Shown: positions 1 to 9,935 of the stretch, in pieces | Layout of the letters: each line of letters starts with the position of its first letter | How positions within the stretch are numbered: position 1 is the first letter of the stretch | Origin: Bacillus rhizoplanae | GTDB lineage: Bacteria; Bacillota; Bacilli; Bacillales; Bacillaceae_G | Direction: 5' to 3' | DNA: 62,310 nucleotides | Assembly: GCF_917563915.1 (NCBI RefSeq) | Contig: NZ_CAKJTI010000017.1 | Location: forward strand, 1-62,310 | Translations under genes and position numbers: made by a program | Notes under the pieces: generated by a model | Databases searched by the model: none | Seen by the model: the letters and a program-made list of their open reading frames with translations, nothing else | Told to the model about the DNA's origin: nothing

Positions 1-1275
1 TTCAAATACTTTCTTATATACTAGATAAGGAGTAACCCAGAACGGAACCACTAATACACTTATAAGCGTTCCGATAAAAACACCTGCTATCCCTATATAC
101 TGAACCAAAATAATAGATATAATAAGGTTTACAGCAGCCTGGAACAAAGGAGCATACCTATCCTCCTGAAAAATTCCTGCTGTAGTCTTCACGGTAGTTA
201 TAGCATTCCTCATTCCTCTTTCATAGAAGATAATTATCAATATAAATAATACACTTTTACTCATTAAGAACTTCGAACCTATCCATAAAGTAATAAATGG
301 CTCTATAGTAACACATAACAGTATGCTAAAAAACGAATATAACCAAAAATTGAGAAGTGTATAGACCTTATATATACTGTAAACCTTGTCTACACTCTCT
401 TTTGCTACTAAATTCCCTACACTGTGATAGGTATTATTGAATATCTGATAAGTAAAAGTTCTGCAAATATCAATTAACATATTATAATTAGAATACAACC
501 CGACTGCCGCCACACTAACAAATGATGAGATTATAATGTTATCCGTTCCTAACACTAGGTAGTTTCCTATGTTTTGTAGAACAATTGCTTTTACATTTTT
601 TATAATATTATTTTTAGTTTCGTTATCTAATTTACTGGACACTTTATCCTTTAAAAATGGATACATTTTGCTCACTATAATTGCTAAAAAGATACTAGTA
701 GTTATTGTAACCATACTATCTATGACTAGATATAATATATAATTTTTTGTGAAGTGCAACACTACTATCTTAAGACAAGTGGATGTGATGGAGGATATAG
801 AATATACTCCTGTTACAATATAGCCTTTCTGGCAGACATTTAGAAGCGAGCTTCTGTGTGAATACAGATAAGGTGCCACTGTGTTAAGTAAAAATATAGC
901 ATAAATTAGATGAACATTATCAACACTTGAATCTTTAATAAAATATCCTAGAAAGGGCATTAATGAGAGTCCTAGTAACAATACAACCAAAGCGATTACC
1001 ATATAGGCATTTCGGTACAATCGCATAAGCACATTTATTTTCTGTTGGTCATTTTCAGCTACTGGTTTATAAAGACTATACATTATACTAGAACCTATTC
1101 CCACCTCTGCCAAAGACAGCATGGACAGTATGTTGGTAAGCAGTCCGTTTATTCCTAGGTATTCAACACCTAAGCTATTAATGAATACAGTTCTTGAAAT
1201 AAAGCTTAGGGATGTAATAATAATTTGATTTCCAAGACCAGCGGATATATTAATTATCGAACTTTTTACTCTCAT
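1..1275 (-). CDS. Polysaccharide flippase (Wzx/MATE-like), 3' end cut by window edge
   Basis: The frame is open from ATG at 1275 to the window edge (425 codons, no stop). The protein starts MRVKSSIINISAGLGNQI and is a string of hydrophobic helices separated by short basic loops, as in oligosaccharide flippases of the MOP superfamily that move lipid-linked repeat units across the membrane. An N-terminal amphipathic start followed by FISRTVFINSLGVEYLGING is typical of this family. It follows the GT2 pseudogene by one base, so it is the next cistron of the exopolysaccharide operon. Assignment to the family is firm. The exact substrate cannot be read. Confidence 0.85.
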   Translation of the reverse strand, partial: MRVKSSIINISAGLGNQIIITSLSFISRTVFINSLGVEYLGINGLLTNILSMLSLAEVGIGSSIMYSLYKPVAENDQQKINVLMRLYRNAYMVIALVVLLLGLSLMPFLGYFIKDSSVDNVHLIYAIFLLNTVAPYLYSHRSSLLNVCQKGYIVTGVYSISSITSTCLKIVVLHFTKNYILYLVIDSMVTITTSIFLAIIVSKMYPFLKDKVSSKLDNETKNNIIKNVKAIVLQNIGNYLVLGTDNIIISSFVSVAAVGLYSNYNMLIDICRTFTYQIFNNTYHSVGNLVAKESVDKVYSIYKVYTLLNFWLYSFFSILLCVTIEPFITLWIGSKFLMSKSVLFILIIIFYERGMRNAITTVKTTAGIFQEDRYAPLFQAAVNLIISIILVQYIGIAGVFIGTLISVLVVPFWVTPYLVYKKVFE

Positions 1276-1276
1276 A

Positions 1277-2157
1277 TTAAAACCTACTTATCATGAGTTT
1301 CTTGCATTTAGCCCGGAATATAGCGGAGATTAAAATAACAGGTTGAATTTCCAAGTACTTTGCAGCCTGTTCTAATCTAAAATTAGATTTAACAAAATCA
1401 TAATATAAATTATAGTAAGACAATCTTCCTTTTAAATTGCACTTATAAAACTTAATTTGCTGTTTTATATAACATGCTGTACCTTTAGGGTTTTTAGCAA
1501 ACATCTCTTTCATATTTTTAGTTAAACCTTCATCAAGGTAATCGCATATATATATAGTTTTATTGAACCATCTTATTTTATAGCCATCATAAGCCATTCT
1601 ATCCCACACGGTAGCTTCTGTAATAAATTTCCCTCCTTTAAATTCATGAAACTTATATTTTCTAAGTATTTTAGTATAAAAAACTTCAGCTTTATCCCCG
1701 GTTATATTAAATTTCGTACGTTCAAGCGAAGTTGCATCCATATATTCCCTTTCAAATGTTGTTTCTAAAAATTCACTAACACTTCTTCCTCTATTACCAG
1801 AAACGCCACAAAATATTTTTTTATTTTCTAAGATTTCTTCCCACTTTACTATGCTTTCTAAAACATCTTCTGTAAGATAATCATCAGAATCTACAATGAA
1901 AAAAAATTCTCCTTCAGCTAAATCAGTAGCTTTATTAATCGCTCTGTGTTTCCCCCATTTTCAACTTTATAGTACCTGATAGAAAATAGGCTTTGTTCTA
2001 ACGTCCATAATTTAAATAGTTCCTCTGTATTATCGTTTTAGCCATCATCAATGACTAGCCATTCAAAATCCGTATATGTTTGCTCTTGTAATGAACTTTA
2101 TAATTTCTCTATAATATAGCCCCTGTTATACGTTGGAGTGAACACTATTATTCTCAT
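1277..2157 (-). pseudogene. Glycosyltransferase family 2, broken by two nonsense codons and a frameshift
   Basis: ATG at 2157 overlaps the stop of the upstream gene (ATGA). Translation gives a GT2 N-terminus (MRIIVFTPTYNRGYI) but reads TAA at 2098-2100 and TAA at 2038-2040. The frame is then lost in a G/A run near 1945-1956, after which the GT2 core resumes (EGEFFFIVDSDDYLTEDV, the DxD-type metal site) and runs to a stop at 1277. The remaining open frame from 1741 is only the C-terminal half. The two stops are substitutions within otherwise conserved sequence, so a single homopolymer sequencing error cannot explain the damage. The strain probably lacks this sugar transfer, or another GT2 covers it. 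Confidence 0.85.
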
Positions 2158-3359
2158 TTAAAACCATCCTTTTTTATTTGGCTCTTACTCAAATATGAAT
2201 TGATTGATCTAATGCAAAACCCTTGAGTGAACGGCAATATATTGAACAACATGGAATATACTCCTATGTCTTTTGTATCTCCTTGAGAAAAGTCAACTGC
2301 TCCATCTTTCCTCGTAACCTTCATTAAATAACTTATAGCCCTATCTGTACTATCTAAACATTCTTTTGAAATCTCCTCTATTTTTGCGGCACTTAACATA
2401 AACCAGCCTAACGTGGCTGTAGCGGAAGAATCAGCCCTGCTCTCACTTCTAGTTACAGTCCAGTTCCAACTGCCATTATCTTGTTGAAAACTTATGGTAG
2501 CTTTTGCAAACCTTTTAACACATTCTTCTAACACAAATTTATATTTGCTATCTTGCGGCAATTCATTCCAAGCATCTATAAGACCTATTGCAAACCAACC
2601 AAGCCCTCTTCCCCATCCGTATAATCCAAGCGGTACTTTATTCTCTAGCTTGTAAACATGACATGGTATATAATATTTACCTAACATTCCATTTTTCTCA
2701 TACTCTTTAATTTGCTTCACTGCTAAATCTACACACTCATTTTTGTTATATCTAGTGCCATAACAAACTAAGAAAGGGCATATAAATCCTATAGTATCTA
2801 CATACCTGTAGCTTTTCATAAACTTTCTATATTCTACTGTGCCATCTTCACCTATATGATCTTTAATCATTTCCCATGTATAATCTAATGCTTTTTTATA
2901 TCGATATACATCTATAAAATCCAACTTCATGATAGAATAAGCAAGTATTGCCCCATCTACATACTTAGGCTTTTCAAACCATTGGCCATTACTATCAAAT
3001 TTCGAGTCCAAAAACTTTATAACTTCATTTTCAACTTCTTTATCATCATTATATTTTAAATACTCAGACAATCCTAAAACTAATGATGCTTCTTGCCAAT
3101 GCTGTATAGCGCTGTTTGTGTAATTCCCTTTTAACATATCTATTACAACTAATCTTGTATTATCTGTTACTTTTATTTTCGGTGTGTTTAGTAACCATCT
3201 AGATCCTTTTTTAATTATAGATTTATTCCATAAAAATTTATCCTCATATCTACCCATGTGAATTCTTAGTATCCAATCCTTGATTACAGGTACTAAGTCT
3301 ATAATAATAGCTATTAAAATAATAAAAATTATGATGTAGCTCAAACTTTGGAAAATCAT
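2154..3359 (-). CDS. Membrane-anchored GH88/GH105-like (VpsJ-type) protein
   Basis: 401 aa. One N-terminal membrane helix (about residues 5-25) is followed by a soluble domain with the pattern WGRGLGWFAIGLIDAW and repeated helical hairpins, which resembles the (alpha/alpha)6 barrel of unsaturated-uronyl hydrolases (GH88/GH105) and the VpsJ-like proteins found in polysaccharide operons. A trimming or editing role on the extruded polymer is possible, but catalytic Asp residues were not verified. It lies between an acyltransferase gene and the GT2 pseudogene, whose ATG overlaps its stop. The AT-rich composition matches its left-hand neighbours. Confidence 0.7.
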   Translation of the reverse strand: MIFQSLSYIIIFIILIAIIIDLVPVIKDWILRIHMGRYEDKFLWNKSIIKKGSRWLLNTPKIKVTDNTRLVVIDMLKGNYTNSAIQHWQEASLVLGLSEYLKYNDDKEVENEVIKFLDSKFDSNGQWFEKPKYVDGAILAYSIMKLDFIDVYRYKKALDYTWEMIKDHIGEDGTVEYRKFMKSYRYVDTIGFICPFLVCYGTRYNKNECVDLAVKQIKEYEKNGMLGKYYIPCHVYKLENKVPLGLYGWGRGLGWFAIGLIDAWNELPQDSKYKFVLEECVKRFAKATISFQQDNGSWNWTVTRSESRADSSATATLGWFMLSAAKIEEISKECLDSTDRAISYLMKVTRKDGAVDFSQGDTKDIGVYSMLFNILPFTQGFCIRSINSYLSKSQIKKDGFK

Positions 3360-3398
3360 CTCTATATAGTCCCTTCAACATGGAAATAATTTAAATAC

Positions 3399-3959
3399 TC
3401 ACTTAACATATCCAACAGCATTACCCAATTCTTCAGACATCTTAGTACACATATCTAATGTAATATTCTCACTTATTGTCCAACTTCTATCATAAATATA
3501 TGCTGTTTCCATATTTAATTGATGCTTGTTAATATAATCTTCCGTTTTTGCTATAACTCTCGCTGGATTGCCTCCAACTACGTACCCAGCCGGTACCGAT
3601 TTGGTTACTACACTTCCAGCAGCTACAATAGCATTTTTACCTATTGTAACTCCAGGCATTATTAAAGCTCTTGCTCCTATAAATGCATTGTCCTCTATTT
3701 TTATTTTTGCTATTTTTGTATAATCTAAATATCGTTTCGTACTAGCGTCATGTGCAAGGAGATATGCCTGGGGGGCAAATGTAACATTATCACCGATTTC
3801 TATTAACCAGCAATGTGCAAAATCAATTGTACTTCCAGACAATCCATGACAATTTCTCCCTACCTTCATACCTCTTTGCAAGCATGCTTCTACTGTTAAA
3901 TCCTCACGGGATAGCATTCCCAATCTTACCATTAAAGACTTTTTTATTCGATCAAACAT
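3399..3959 (-). CDS. Hexapeptide-repeat O-acyltransferase
   Basis: 186 aa from ATG at 3959, chosen because GGAGGAAAC lies directly upstream; the upstream in-frame TTG at 4004 has no such site. The C-terminal half shows left-handed beta-helix hexapeptide turns (IEDNAFIGARALIMPGVTIG, then VVTKSVPAGYVVGGNPARVI), the hallmark of trimeric LbH acetyltransferases (maltose O-acetyltransferase/WbbJ type). It probably acetylates a sugar of the repeat unit. It is cotranscribed between a GT4 gene and the GH88-like gene. Confidence 0.82.
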   Translation of the reverse strand: MFDRIKKSLMVRLGMLSREDLTVEACLQRGMKVGRNCHGLSGSTIDFAHCWLIEIGDNVTFAPQAYLLAHDASTKRYLDYTKIAKIKIEDNAFIGARALIMPGVTIGKNAIVAAGSVVTKSVPAGYVVGGNPARVIAKTEDYINKHQLNMETAYIYDRSWTISENITLDMCTKMSEELGNAVGYVK

Positions 3960-4006
3960 AGTTTCCTCCAATGAATTTATTTCATTATTCAACTTATTTA
4001 CCAATC

Positions 4007-5206
4007 CTATATTTTACTTTTTATTAATTCATATAAATTATTAATTTCATCCTCTGTCTCCAATTCTTCTTCTTTGAGGCTATCAATAAACTTATTTCTT
4101 AATTTTTCTTCTTTTATTAATAACTCAAGATTATTAGCTACCGACATAGGATTCATTTCTGCAATCACTCCATTGATATTATTTCTTATATGATTATTAG
4201 CTGTTTCAAAATTAGTAATTATTATTGGTTTTGCTAATATTTTTGCTTCATCTATCGCAATAGATTTACCTTCATATCTCGATGTCTGTATATATATGTC
4301 CGATCGTTTTATATATGGATATGGATTTTCTTTTAAACCTAATAATTTTACTCTTTCTTCTAGTTTCCTTTCCCTTATACTACTTTCTAATTCTTCCCTT
4401 ACATTGCCTTCTCCAATTAAATACCATTTAATGTCATGCCCTTTTCTAACGAGTATATCGAATGCTTCCAGGGATATATCTAATCCCTTTTCTTTAACCA
4501 ATCTCCCTACAGAGATTAATGATATACTTCTGTCGTCCTCTTCTTTAAAATCAACTTTCTCTAATGACATTTTCTTTATCATTCTTGAAGAAACTATATT
4601 GTGTATACACTTAATTTTTTTTTCATATTCAGGGAAATTTTTCGTTAAGATATTAACTAGGTCTTCTGATACAGTAACTATATAATCTAGTTTTCCAAAA
4701 TAAAATTTCTCTTTACTATAATCAATTCCTAACTTATTGTAATCAGTGTGTATCCATCCAATTTTTCTTTTAGCTTTTACCTTATCTACACAAAAATATG
4801 TAGGGTTTTTTTCTTGAAACCCTATAGCTACGTCATACTCCTTATTTATTTCATCTATTGAGTTTGACATATATCTCCATAACTTTTGCTCAATTATAGC
4901 TCCATTATTTTCTTTTTTAGCCAGATATCCTAATATCCCCCTAGAAAAAACCGTTTTAAAATCTCCTTTTTTAATTAATTCTGTTAAGGACCGTGTTATA
5001 GGCATATCAAAATACTTATAATTTATAGGTTCTGGCAATAGAGTAACTTCTTTGGGTAGTTTATTTATAAACATCCCTGTATGTTTAAACAAAAATAAAT
5101 CTACGTTGTATTTAGAATAATCCATAACTTCTAATAAGGAAATAAGGGCTTTTTCAGCCCCGCCACAGTGCAGATTATTCATTACAAATAATATCTCTTT
5201 TTTCAT
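4007..5206 (-). CDS. Glycosyltransferase family 4 (paralogue 1)
   Basis: 399 aa from ATG at 5206; a GTG three codons upstream is the alternative start. The N-terminal acceptor domain starts with NNLHCGGAEKALISLLE, the glycine-rich loop of GT-B enzymes. The C-terminal donor domain has SVGRLVKEKGLDISLEAF and the E-x7-E-like site SRYEGKSIAIDEAK. It is closely related over its whole length to the genes at 5219 and 8721 (shared DVDLFLF, GLK.NPYPYIK and EGK signatures), so the three arose by duplication. A cytoplasmic retaining transferase adding a sugar to the EPS repeat unit is inferred. Confidence 0.87.
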   Translation of the reverse strand: MKKEILFVMNNLHCGGAEKALISLLEVMDYSKYNVDLFLFKHTGMFINKLPKEVTLLPEPINYKYFDMPITRSLTELIKKGDFKTVFSRGILGYLAKKENNGAIIEQKLWRYMSNSIDEINKEYDVAIGFQEKNPTYFCVDKVKAKRKIGWIHTDYNKLGIDYSKEKFYFGKLDYIVTVSEDLVNILTKNFPEYEKKIKCIHNIVSSRMIKKMSLEKVDFKEEDDRSISLISVGRLVKEKGLDISLEAFDILVRKGHDIKWYLIGEGNVREELESSIRERKLEERVKLLGLKENPYPYIKRSDIYIQTSRYEGKSIAIDEAKILAKPIIITNFETANNHIRNNINGVIAEMNPMSVANNLELLIKEEKLRNKFIDSLKEEELETEDEINNLYELIKSKI

Positions 5207-5218
5207 GAGCTTCACCCG

Positions 5219-6409
5219 TTAAAAAATTTTATATAGCTTGTATATTTCATCTTCAGTTCCCAGCTTCTCTTTGGACAAATTATTTACTAACTTATTTTTC
5301 AGTTCTATATCTTTTATAAGTTTCTCAATTCCTTCTGCAATAGCCTCTGGCTTCATATGGACAATTAAGCCGTTTATACCATTTTCAATTTGATCTTTTG
5401 CAGTACTAAAATTGGTAACAAGTATAGGTTTATTCAATATTTTAGCCTCATCAATCGCTATAGATTTCCCTTCAAACCTTGACGTTTGTGCAAAAATATC
5501 TGCTTGCTTTATATACGGATATGGATTGGATTTTAACCCCAACAATTTTACATTGTTTTCTAACTTATTTACTTTAATCAAATTGGTTAATTTTTCTCTC
5601 TCTTCTCCCTCACCTATAATGTTCCATTCTATTTTATATCCTTTATCTATCAGTTTCTTGCAGGATTCTATAGCCATCTCAAAACCTTTTTGGTAGTGCA
5701 ACCTACCTATTGAAATGATAATAATTTCATTATCTTTTCTATCATAAACATCCTTACTTTCCTGATTAGCCATTTTATGTATCATTGTTGGTGATACAAT
5801 ATTATAAATAACGCTTATCTCATCTTTTTTGTTAGGAAATCTGTTCGTTAGGATGTTAGCACACTCTTCCGATACAGTAACTATGTTATCTAGTTCTCTA
5901 AAGTATAAGGCATCAAAGTTCGGATCCATCCCTAATTTATTATAGTCAATGTGTACCCATCCTATTTTTTTGTGTGCTTTTACCTTATCTACACAAAAAT
6001 ATGTAGAAGTTTTCTCTAAGAATCCTATAGCAACATCATACTGTTTTTCTATTTGATTTAATGAGCTAGCAATATACTTCCAATTATATTGTTCTCTTAT
6101 CGATATATTTTTAGTGTTTCTATTCTTTATAGAGAACATCAACCTATTATATGCCAGTGATATTTTCTCTTTTGATACAAGCTCTTTGATAGATTGAAAC
6201 AAAGGTAAAGTAAACGTATGATATTTCTCTGGTATAGGTAAAATTTGTACCTCTTTTGGTACGAATTCCATAAATATACCTTCATGATGAAACAAAAATA
6301 AATCTACATTATATAACTGATAATCTATTTGAGATAATAAATTCACTAGACTCTTTTCTCCGCCACCAGCAGACAAACTTGGCATAACAAATAATAAATT
6401 TTTTTTCAT
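5219..6409 (-). CDS. Glycosyltransferase family 4 (paralogue 2)
   Basis: 396 aa, ATG at 6409 with CGAGGTATATT upstream. GT-B fold signatures: PSLSAGGGEKSLVNLL near the N-terminus, SIGRLHYQKGFEMAIESC opening the donor domain, and SRFEGKSIAIDEAKILNKP carrying the family EX7E-type glutamates. It aligns along its whole length with the downstream neighbour at 4007 and the gene at 8721. The 12-base gap to the next gene indicates one transcript. Donor and acceptor sugars are unknown. Confidence 0.87.
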   Translation of the reverse strand: MKKNLLFVMPSLSAGGGEKSLVNLLSQIDYQLYNVDLFLFHHEGIFMEFVPKEVQILPIPEKYHTFTLPLFQSIKELVSKEKISLAYNRLMFSIKNRNTKNISIREQYNWKYIASSLNQIEKQYDVAIGFLEKTSTYFCVDKVKAHKKIGWVHIDYNKLGMDPNFDALYFRELDNIVTVSEECANILTNRFPNKKDEISVIYNIVSPTMIHKMANQESKDVYDRKDNEIIIISIGRLHYQKGFEMAIESCKKLIDKGYKIEWNIIGEGEEREKLTNLIKVNKLENNVKLLGLKSNPYPYIKQADIFAQTSRFEGKSIAIDEAKILNKPILVTNFSTAKDQIENGINGLIVHMKPEAIAEGIEKLIKDIELKNKLVNNLSKEKLGTEDEIYKLYKIF

Positions 6410-6422
6410 AATATACCTCGAA

Positions 6423-7583
6423 TTACTTAACTAATTCATGTAAATATTCTACTGCTTTATATGACATCTTCTTTATATTAGGAATAGACTGCTTTAGTTT
6501 TTGTCTCAATTCCTCTTCCTCCCGTACCATTTCATCAAATTTAGCTTTTAATTTATCGCTATTAGATATTTCTTCTATATTTAAAACTAATTTCTCTTCT
6601 CCAAATAAGTCTTTAGCTATCCCTTTCGATTTTACACTGTACCCTAATACCATAGTCGGAACACAATTTGAGTAAGCAGCTATCGTTGCATGTGTTCTAG
6701 CTCCTATAAAAAATCGCATCCTAGCTATATATCCCTTATATTGTATTGCATTTAAATTATGTGGTAATATGATTAATCTATCTGTATTCTTAAACTCTTC
6801 GTAATACTTATATAGAACTTCATAATCGTTATTTTCATCCTGTATAACATGAGGTGTAAGAGCAATTGTTAAATCTGTAGTATTTAGTATGTGATGAATT
6901 AAATCCCCTACTGCGACTTGAGAGTTTTGATTTCTCTTCCATACAAGTGGACTAAAATTAAGTCCTACCGTATTTCCCTCTTTCCATCCTTTAGGTAATT
7001 CTAATTCTTCTTTTTCCATCGTAAATGCAGGATCTGCACATAATTTCACATTATTAAGTCCTTTATCTTTTAGTAAATTATAAGTAATGGTCTCCCGAGC
7101 AAGTATTAAATCGAACAATTTCAAGTCTTCTAATTTTTTTTCAGACATATCCTCTTCACCTATAGAACATCCCCATAAAACCAATTTCTTTCCTTTTATT
7201 TTTACTCTTTTATCTATTTCATACAATGCAGGCTGTTCTCCGTAACAATAGTTATCTCCTCCTATGGACAAGCAAACATCCATATCTTTTATACGTTTAA
7301 TTATGTTATTTTCCATTTTAGCTAGCGCATAAGATTCATCATTAAAAAGCTTCACTTTAAATAAACTTATCCACCAATCATATGAGTACTTCTCTATACT
7401 ACTGTTAGAACCATCATATATTCCATCTAACTGAGTTATTATCTTATCTGTTTTTGGCCTACTTGATGCTAAATATACCTTTGCTCCATCTATCTTATCT
7501 TTTATGATATTAGTAGAGGAACGAACAATGGCCTCACATCCCCTATTAAGACTGCCGCCGTGAGCAAACATCATAATCTTCAT
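6423..7583 (-). CDS. Polysaccharide pyruvyl transferase family protein
   Basis: 386 aa from ATG at 7583, preceded by GGGGGAG; the GTG at 7598 lies before that ribosome site and is unlikely. Features of the CsaB/WcaK family: MMFAHGGSLNRGCEAIVRS at the start, the GGDNYCYG segment, LVLWGCSIGEE, and RFFIGARTHATIAAYSNCVP near residue 300. These enzymes place ketal-linked pyruvate on sugars from phosphoenolpyruvate and so give the polymer negative charge. It sits between GT2 and GT4 genes, so it probably decorates the EPS unit. Confidence 0.85.
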   Translation of the reverse strand: MKIMMFAHGGSLNRGCEAIVRSSTNIIKDKIDGAKVYLASSRPKTDKIITQLDGIYDGSNSSIEKYSYDWWISLFKVKLFNDESYALAKMENNIIKRIKDMDVCLSIGGDNYCYGEQPALYEIDKRVKIKGKKLVLWGCSIGEEDMSEKKLEDLKLFDLILARETITYNLLKDKGLNNVKLCADPAFTMEKEELELPKGWKEGNTVGLNFSPLVWKRNQNSQVAVGDLIHHILNTTDLTIALTPHVIQDENNDYEVLYKYYEEFKNTDRLIILPHNLNAIQYKGYIARMRFFIGARTHATIAAYSNCVPTMVLGYSVKSKGIAKDLFGEEKLVLNIEEISNSDKLKAKFDEMVREEEELRQKLKQSIPNIKKMSYKAVEYLHELVK

Positions 7584-7600
7584 ACAAAACTCCCCCACTA

Positions 7601-8632
7601 TTATTTATTTCTGAATCTACTGTAGGTAGCAGCACAATAAAGTCCAATAGTTAATTTTCTTTTTATCAAATCTACTATAAACTGCTCATATCTACCCAAC
7701 GTGCTGTAAATTTCACTATAATATATAGGCAATGCCTCTCTAACATATTTATTTCGTATCATATTTTTTACGTATTTATACCTCTTACTTAAACCTACAT
7801 CTCTAGATGGCGTAAAATAAATATGTATGTAGGACATTACACTATTTATAAATTTTATTGACTTTAGCTGATGCACCCTTACTTTGTTGATCTTACCAGT
7901 ATATACGTTTGGTAGTTCCATGGTATACACTTCTACAGCTCTCTTAAAATAATCTTTTTCCGATATGTTTCTAGTAGCGCTACCAGCTACCTCTCTATAA
8001 TGGTAACCTACATAATCTATATATTTCATGTTGGTTGCATTACTAAAGAATTGCATGTTAAACATTCCATCTTCTCCTAACGCAACCTTCTCTGGAAACT
8101 TCACGTTATTTTCTCTTATTAGTTTATTTCCATATATTTTATTTACGACAGTATTTAAATTTTCTGTCTTAAGGAAATAAGGTAATAACTCCTGCTCTAT
8201 ATAATCTGTTTTAAGAATAATATTTACAGGAAATGGATATTTTACAATTACCTTATGTCCTTCCATCTCCCCCTTAAAATTTGATATAACTACATCACAA
8301 TTACCCTGTTTTGCTGAGTTGTACAATATCTCATACATATCTTTTTCTATATGATCATCAGCATCAACAAATCCAACATATTCTCCGGTAGCAACATGTA
8401 AACCGGTATTCCTTGCAATACTTACACCTTGATTTTCTTGATTTATAAGTGTTATCCTGTCATCTAATTTTTTATACTTCTCAATAACTTTCCTGCTGTT
8501 GTCCGTCGAACCATCATTAATAAATATAAACTCACACTCTTGGAGCGTCTGATTTAAAAGTGATTCTATACACTGAGTGATATATTTTCCTGCATTATAA
8601 ACCGGTATTATTACACTTACTTTTTTGCTCAT
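7601..8632 (-). CDS. Glycosyltransferase family 2
   Basis: 343 aa. It has a canonical GT-A start (KVSVIIPVYNAGKYITQCI), the nucleotide-binding FINDGSTDNS and the metal-binding VGFVDADDHIEKDMYEILY. The C-terminal 100 residues are basic with a hydrophobic stretch, suggesting peripheral membrane attachment. It adds one sugar to the lipid-linked EPS unit (inference from family and context). It is intact, unlike the GT2 gene at the left end of the operon. The 88 bases upstream hold no clear promoter or terminator. Confidence 0.88.
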   Translation of the reverse strand: MSKKVSVIIPVYNAGKYITQCIESLLNQTLQECEFIFINDGSTDNSRKVIEKYKKLDDRITLINQENQGVSIARNTGLHVATGEYVGFVDADDHIEKDMYEILYNSAKQGNCDVVISNFKGEMEGHKVIVKYPFPVNIILKTDYIEQELLPYFLKTENLNTVVNKIYGNKLIRENNVKFPEKVALGEDGMFNMQFFSNATNMKYIDYVGYHYREVAGSATRNISEKDYFKRAVEVYTMELPNVYTGKINKVRVHQLKSIKFINSVMSYIHIYFTPSRDVGLSKRYKYVKNMIRNKYVREALPIYYSEIYSTLGRYEQFIVDLIKRKLTIGLYCAATYSRFRNK

Positions 8633-8720
8633 GCCTAAATCACGCCTTTATCAAAAATCTCTTATGTTATAATCATAAACACATCTTTATTGTTATCTCC
8701 TAAATGGATGTATACTTTGT

Positions 8721-9923
8721 TTAGGCACCTATAATCTTATATAGTTTATTTAACTCGTAACCATTGCTGTAATCTCTGTTTCGTAAATTATTGATTAATT
8801 TACTCCTTAGCTCACTGTCTCTATATAAGTTTTCGATACCTTCAACTAATCCCTCAATGCTTGAGTCACATATAATACCTTCAAGTCCATCATCTAATTG
8901 ACTGCTTGCAGTGGGATAGTTGGTGATCAATATAGGTTTCCCAAGTATTTTAGCCTCCGTAACTGTAACAGCCTTTCCTTCATACCTGGATGGTTGCACG
9001 TATAAATCGCATACTTTTATATATGGATATGGATTGATTTGCTTCCCTAATAGTACAAAGTTGTCTTCTAAATTAAGCTTCACTACCAATTCTCTAAGGA
9101 CCTCTTCCTCTGAACCATATCCTACCACATACCACTTCATATTATTGAATCCTCTATCATGTAATGTCCTAAGGGCTTTTATAGCACTATCAAAACCCTT
9201 AGCATATGACAATCTTCCAACAGATACAATGTTAAAAACCCTGTCCTTTTCTCCATCGAAATCTACGATATCATCAGCCATCTTCTGTATAAATTCTGGT
9301 GAAGTGATATTTTCTATAAGAATAATTTTGTTTTCCAATGATGGATATTTCATTAAAAAGGCATTTGTACATTCGTCAGATATAGATGCAATATAATCAA
9401 ACTTTCTCCACATATTAAGATCGAGTTTATTATCGATTTCTAATGTACTATAATCCGTATGAATCCAAGCTATTTTCTTATTCGCATCTATCCTGTTAGC
9501 TACAATATCATGTGGCCAGGCATAACTGATTGCAACATCGTACTTCTTTTTGTGTTTAGGAAGAAAATAGGATGCATACTTTGACACAAGTTGCATTTGA
9601 ATATACCCTGATCCTTCTTTCAAATGCTTACGTTTTACTTTTATACCCGCTACAAGTTTACTTAATATTCTGACAGATGATGCTAAGTAATGTCCTTCTC
9701 GTATGCATTGTATAATCGACTTTCTAAATACAGTATATTCATTAATTTCCGGCAATACATTCACTTGCTTAGGGATTAAATTCATAAAGTCCCCTGTATG
9801 ATTACATATCAATAAATCTACATCATATTTGTTAAAATCAAAACTTTCAAGCATATTAATTAAACTTCTTTCTACTCCACCAATTTCCATATCATAAATA
9901 GAGATTAAAACTTTTTTCTTCAT
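8721..9923 (-). CDS. Glycosyltransferase family 4 (paralogue 3)
   Basis: 400 aa, ATG at 9923 behind GAGGAATTTCT. GT-B features: SIYDMEIGGVERSLINMLE at the N-terminus, SVGRLSYAKGFDSAIKALR at the start of the donor domain and PSRYEGKAVTVTEAK with the catalytic-site glutamates. It is homologous to the genes at 4007 and 5219 across the full length but more divergent from them than they are from each other, so it is probably the older member of the duplication series. It is part of the EPS operon. Confidence 0.87.
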   Translation of the reverse strand: MKKKVLISIYDMEIGGVERSLINMLESFDFNKYDVDLLICNHTGDFMNLIPKQVNVLPEINEYTVFRKSIIQCIREGHYLASSVRILSKLVAGIKVKRKHLKEGSGYIQMQLVSKYASYFLPKHKKKYDVAISYAWPHDIVANRIDANKKIAWIHTDYSTLEIDNKLDLNMWRKFDYIASISDECTNAFLMKYPSLENKIILIENITSPEFIQKMADDIVDFDGEKDRVFNIVSVGRLSYAKGFDSAIKALRTLHDRGFNNMKWYVVGYGSEEEVLRELVVKLNLEDNFVLLGKQINPYPYIKVCDLYVQPSRYEGKAVTVTEAKILGKPILITNYPTASSQLDDGLEGIICDSSIEGLVEGIENLYRDSELRSKLINNLRNRDYSNGYELNKLYKIIGA

Positions 9924-9935
9924 AGAAATTCCTCG

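Noticed and set aside
4296-4685. Plus-strand open frame inside the GT4 gene
   Set aside because: Antisense to a clear glycosyltransferase, no ribosome site; the same kind of frame recurs at 5412 and 8920 because the three genes are paralogues.
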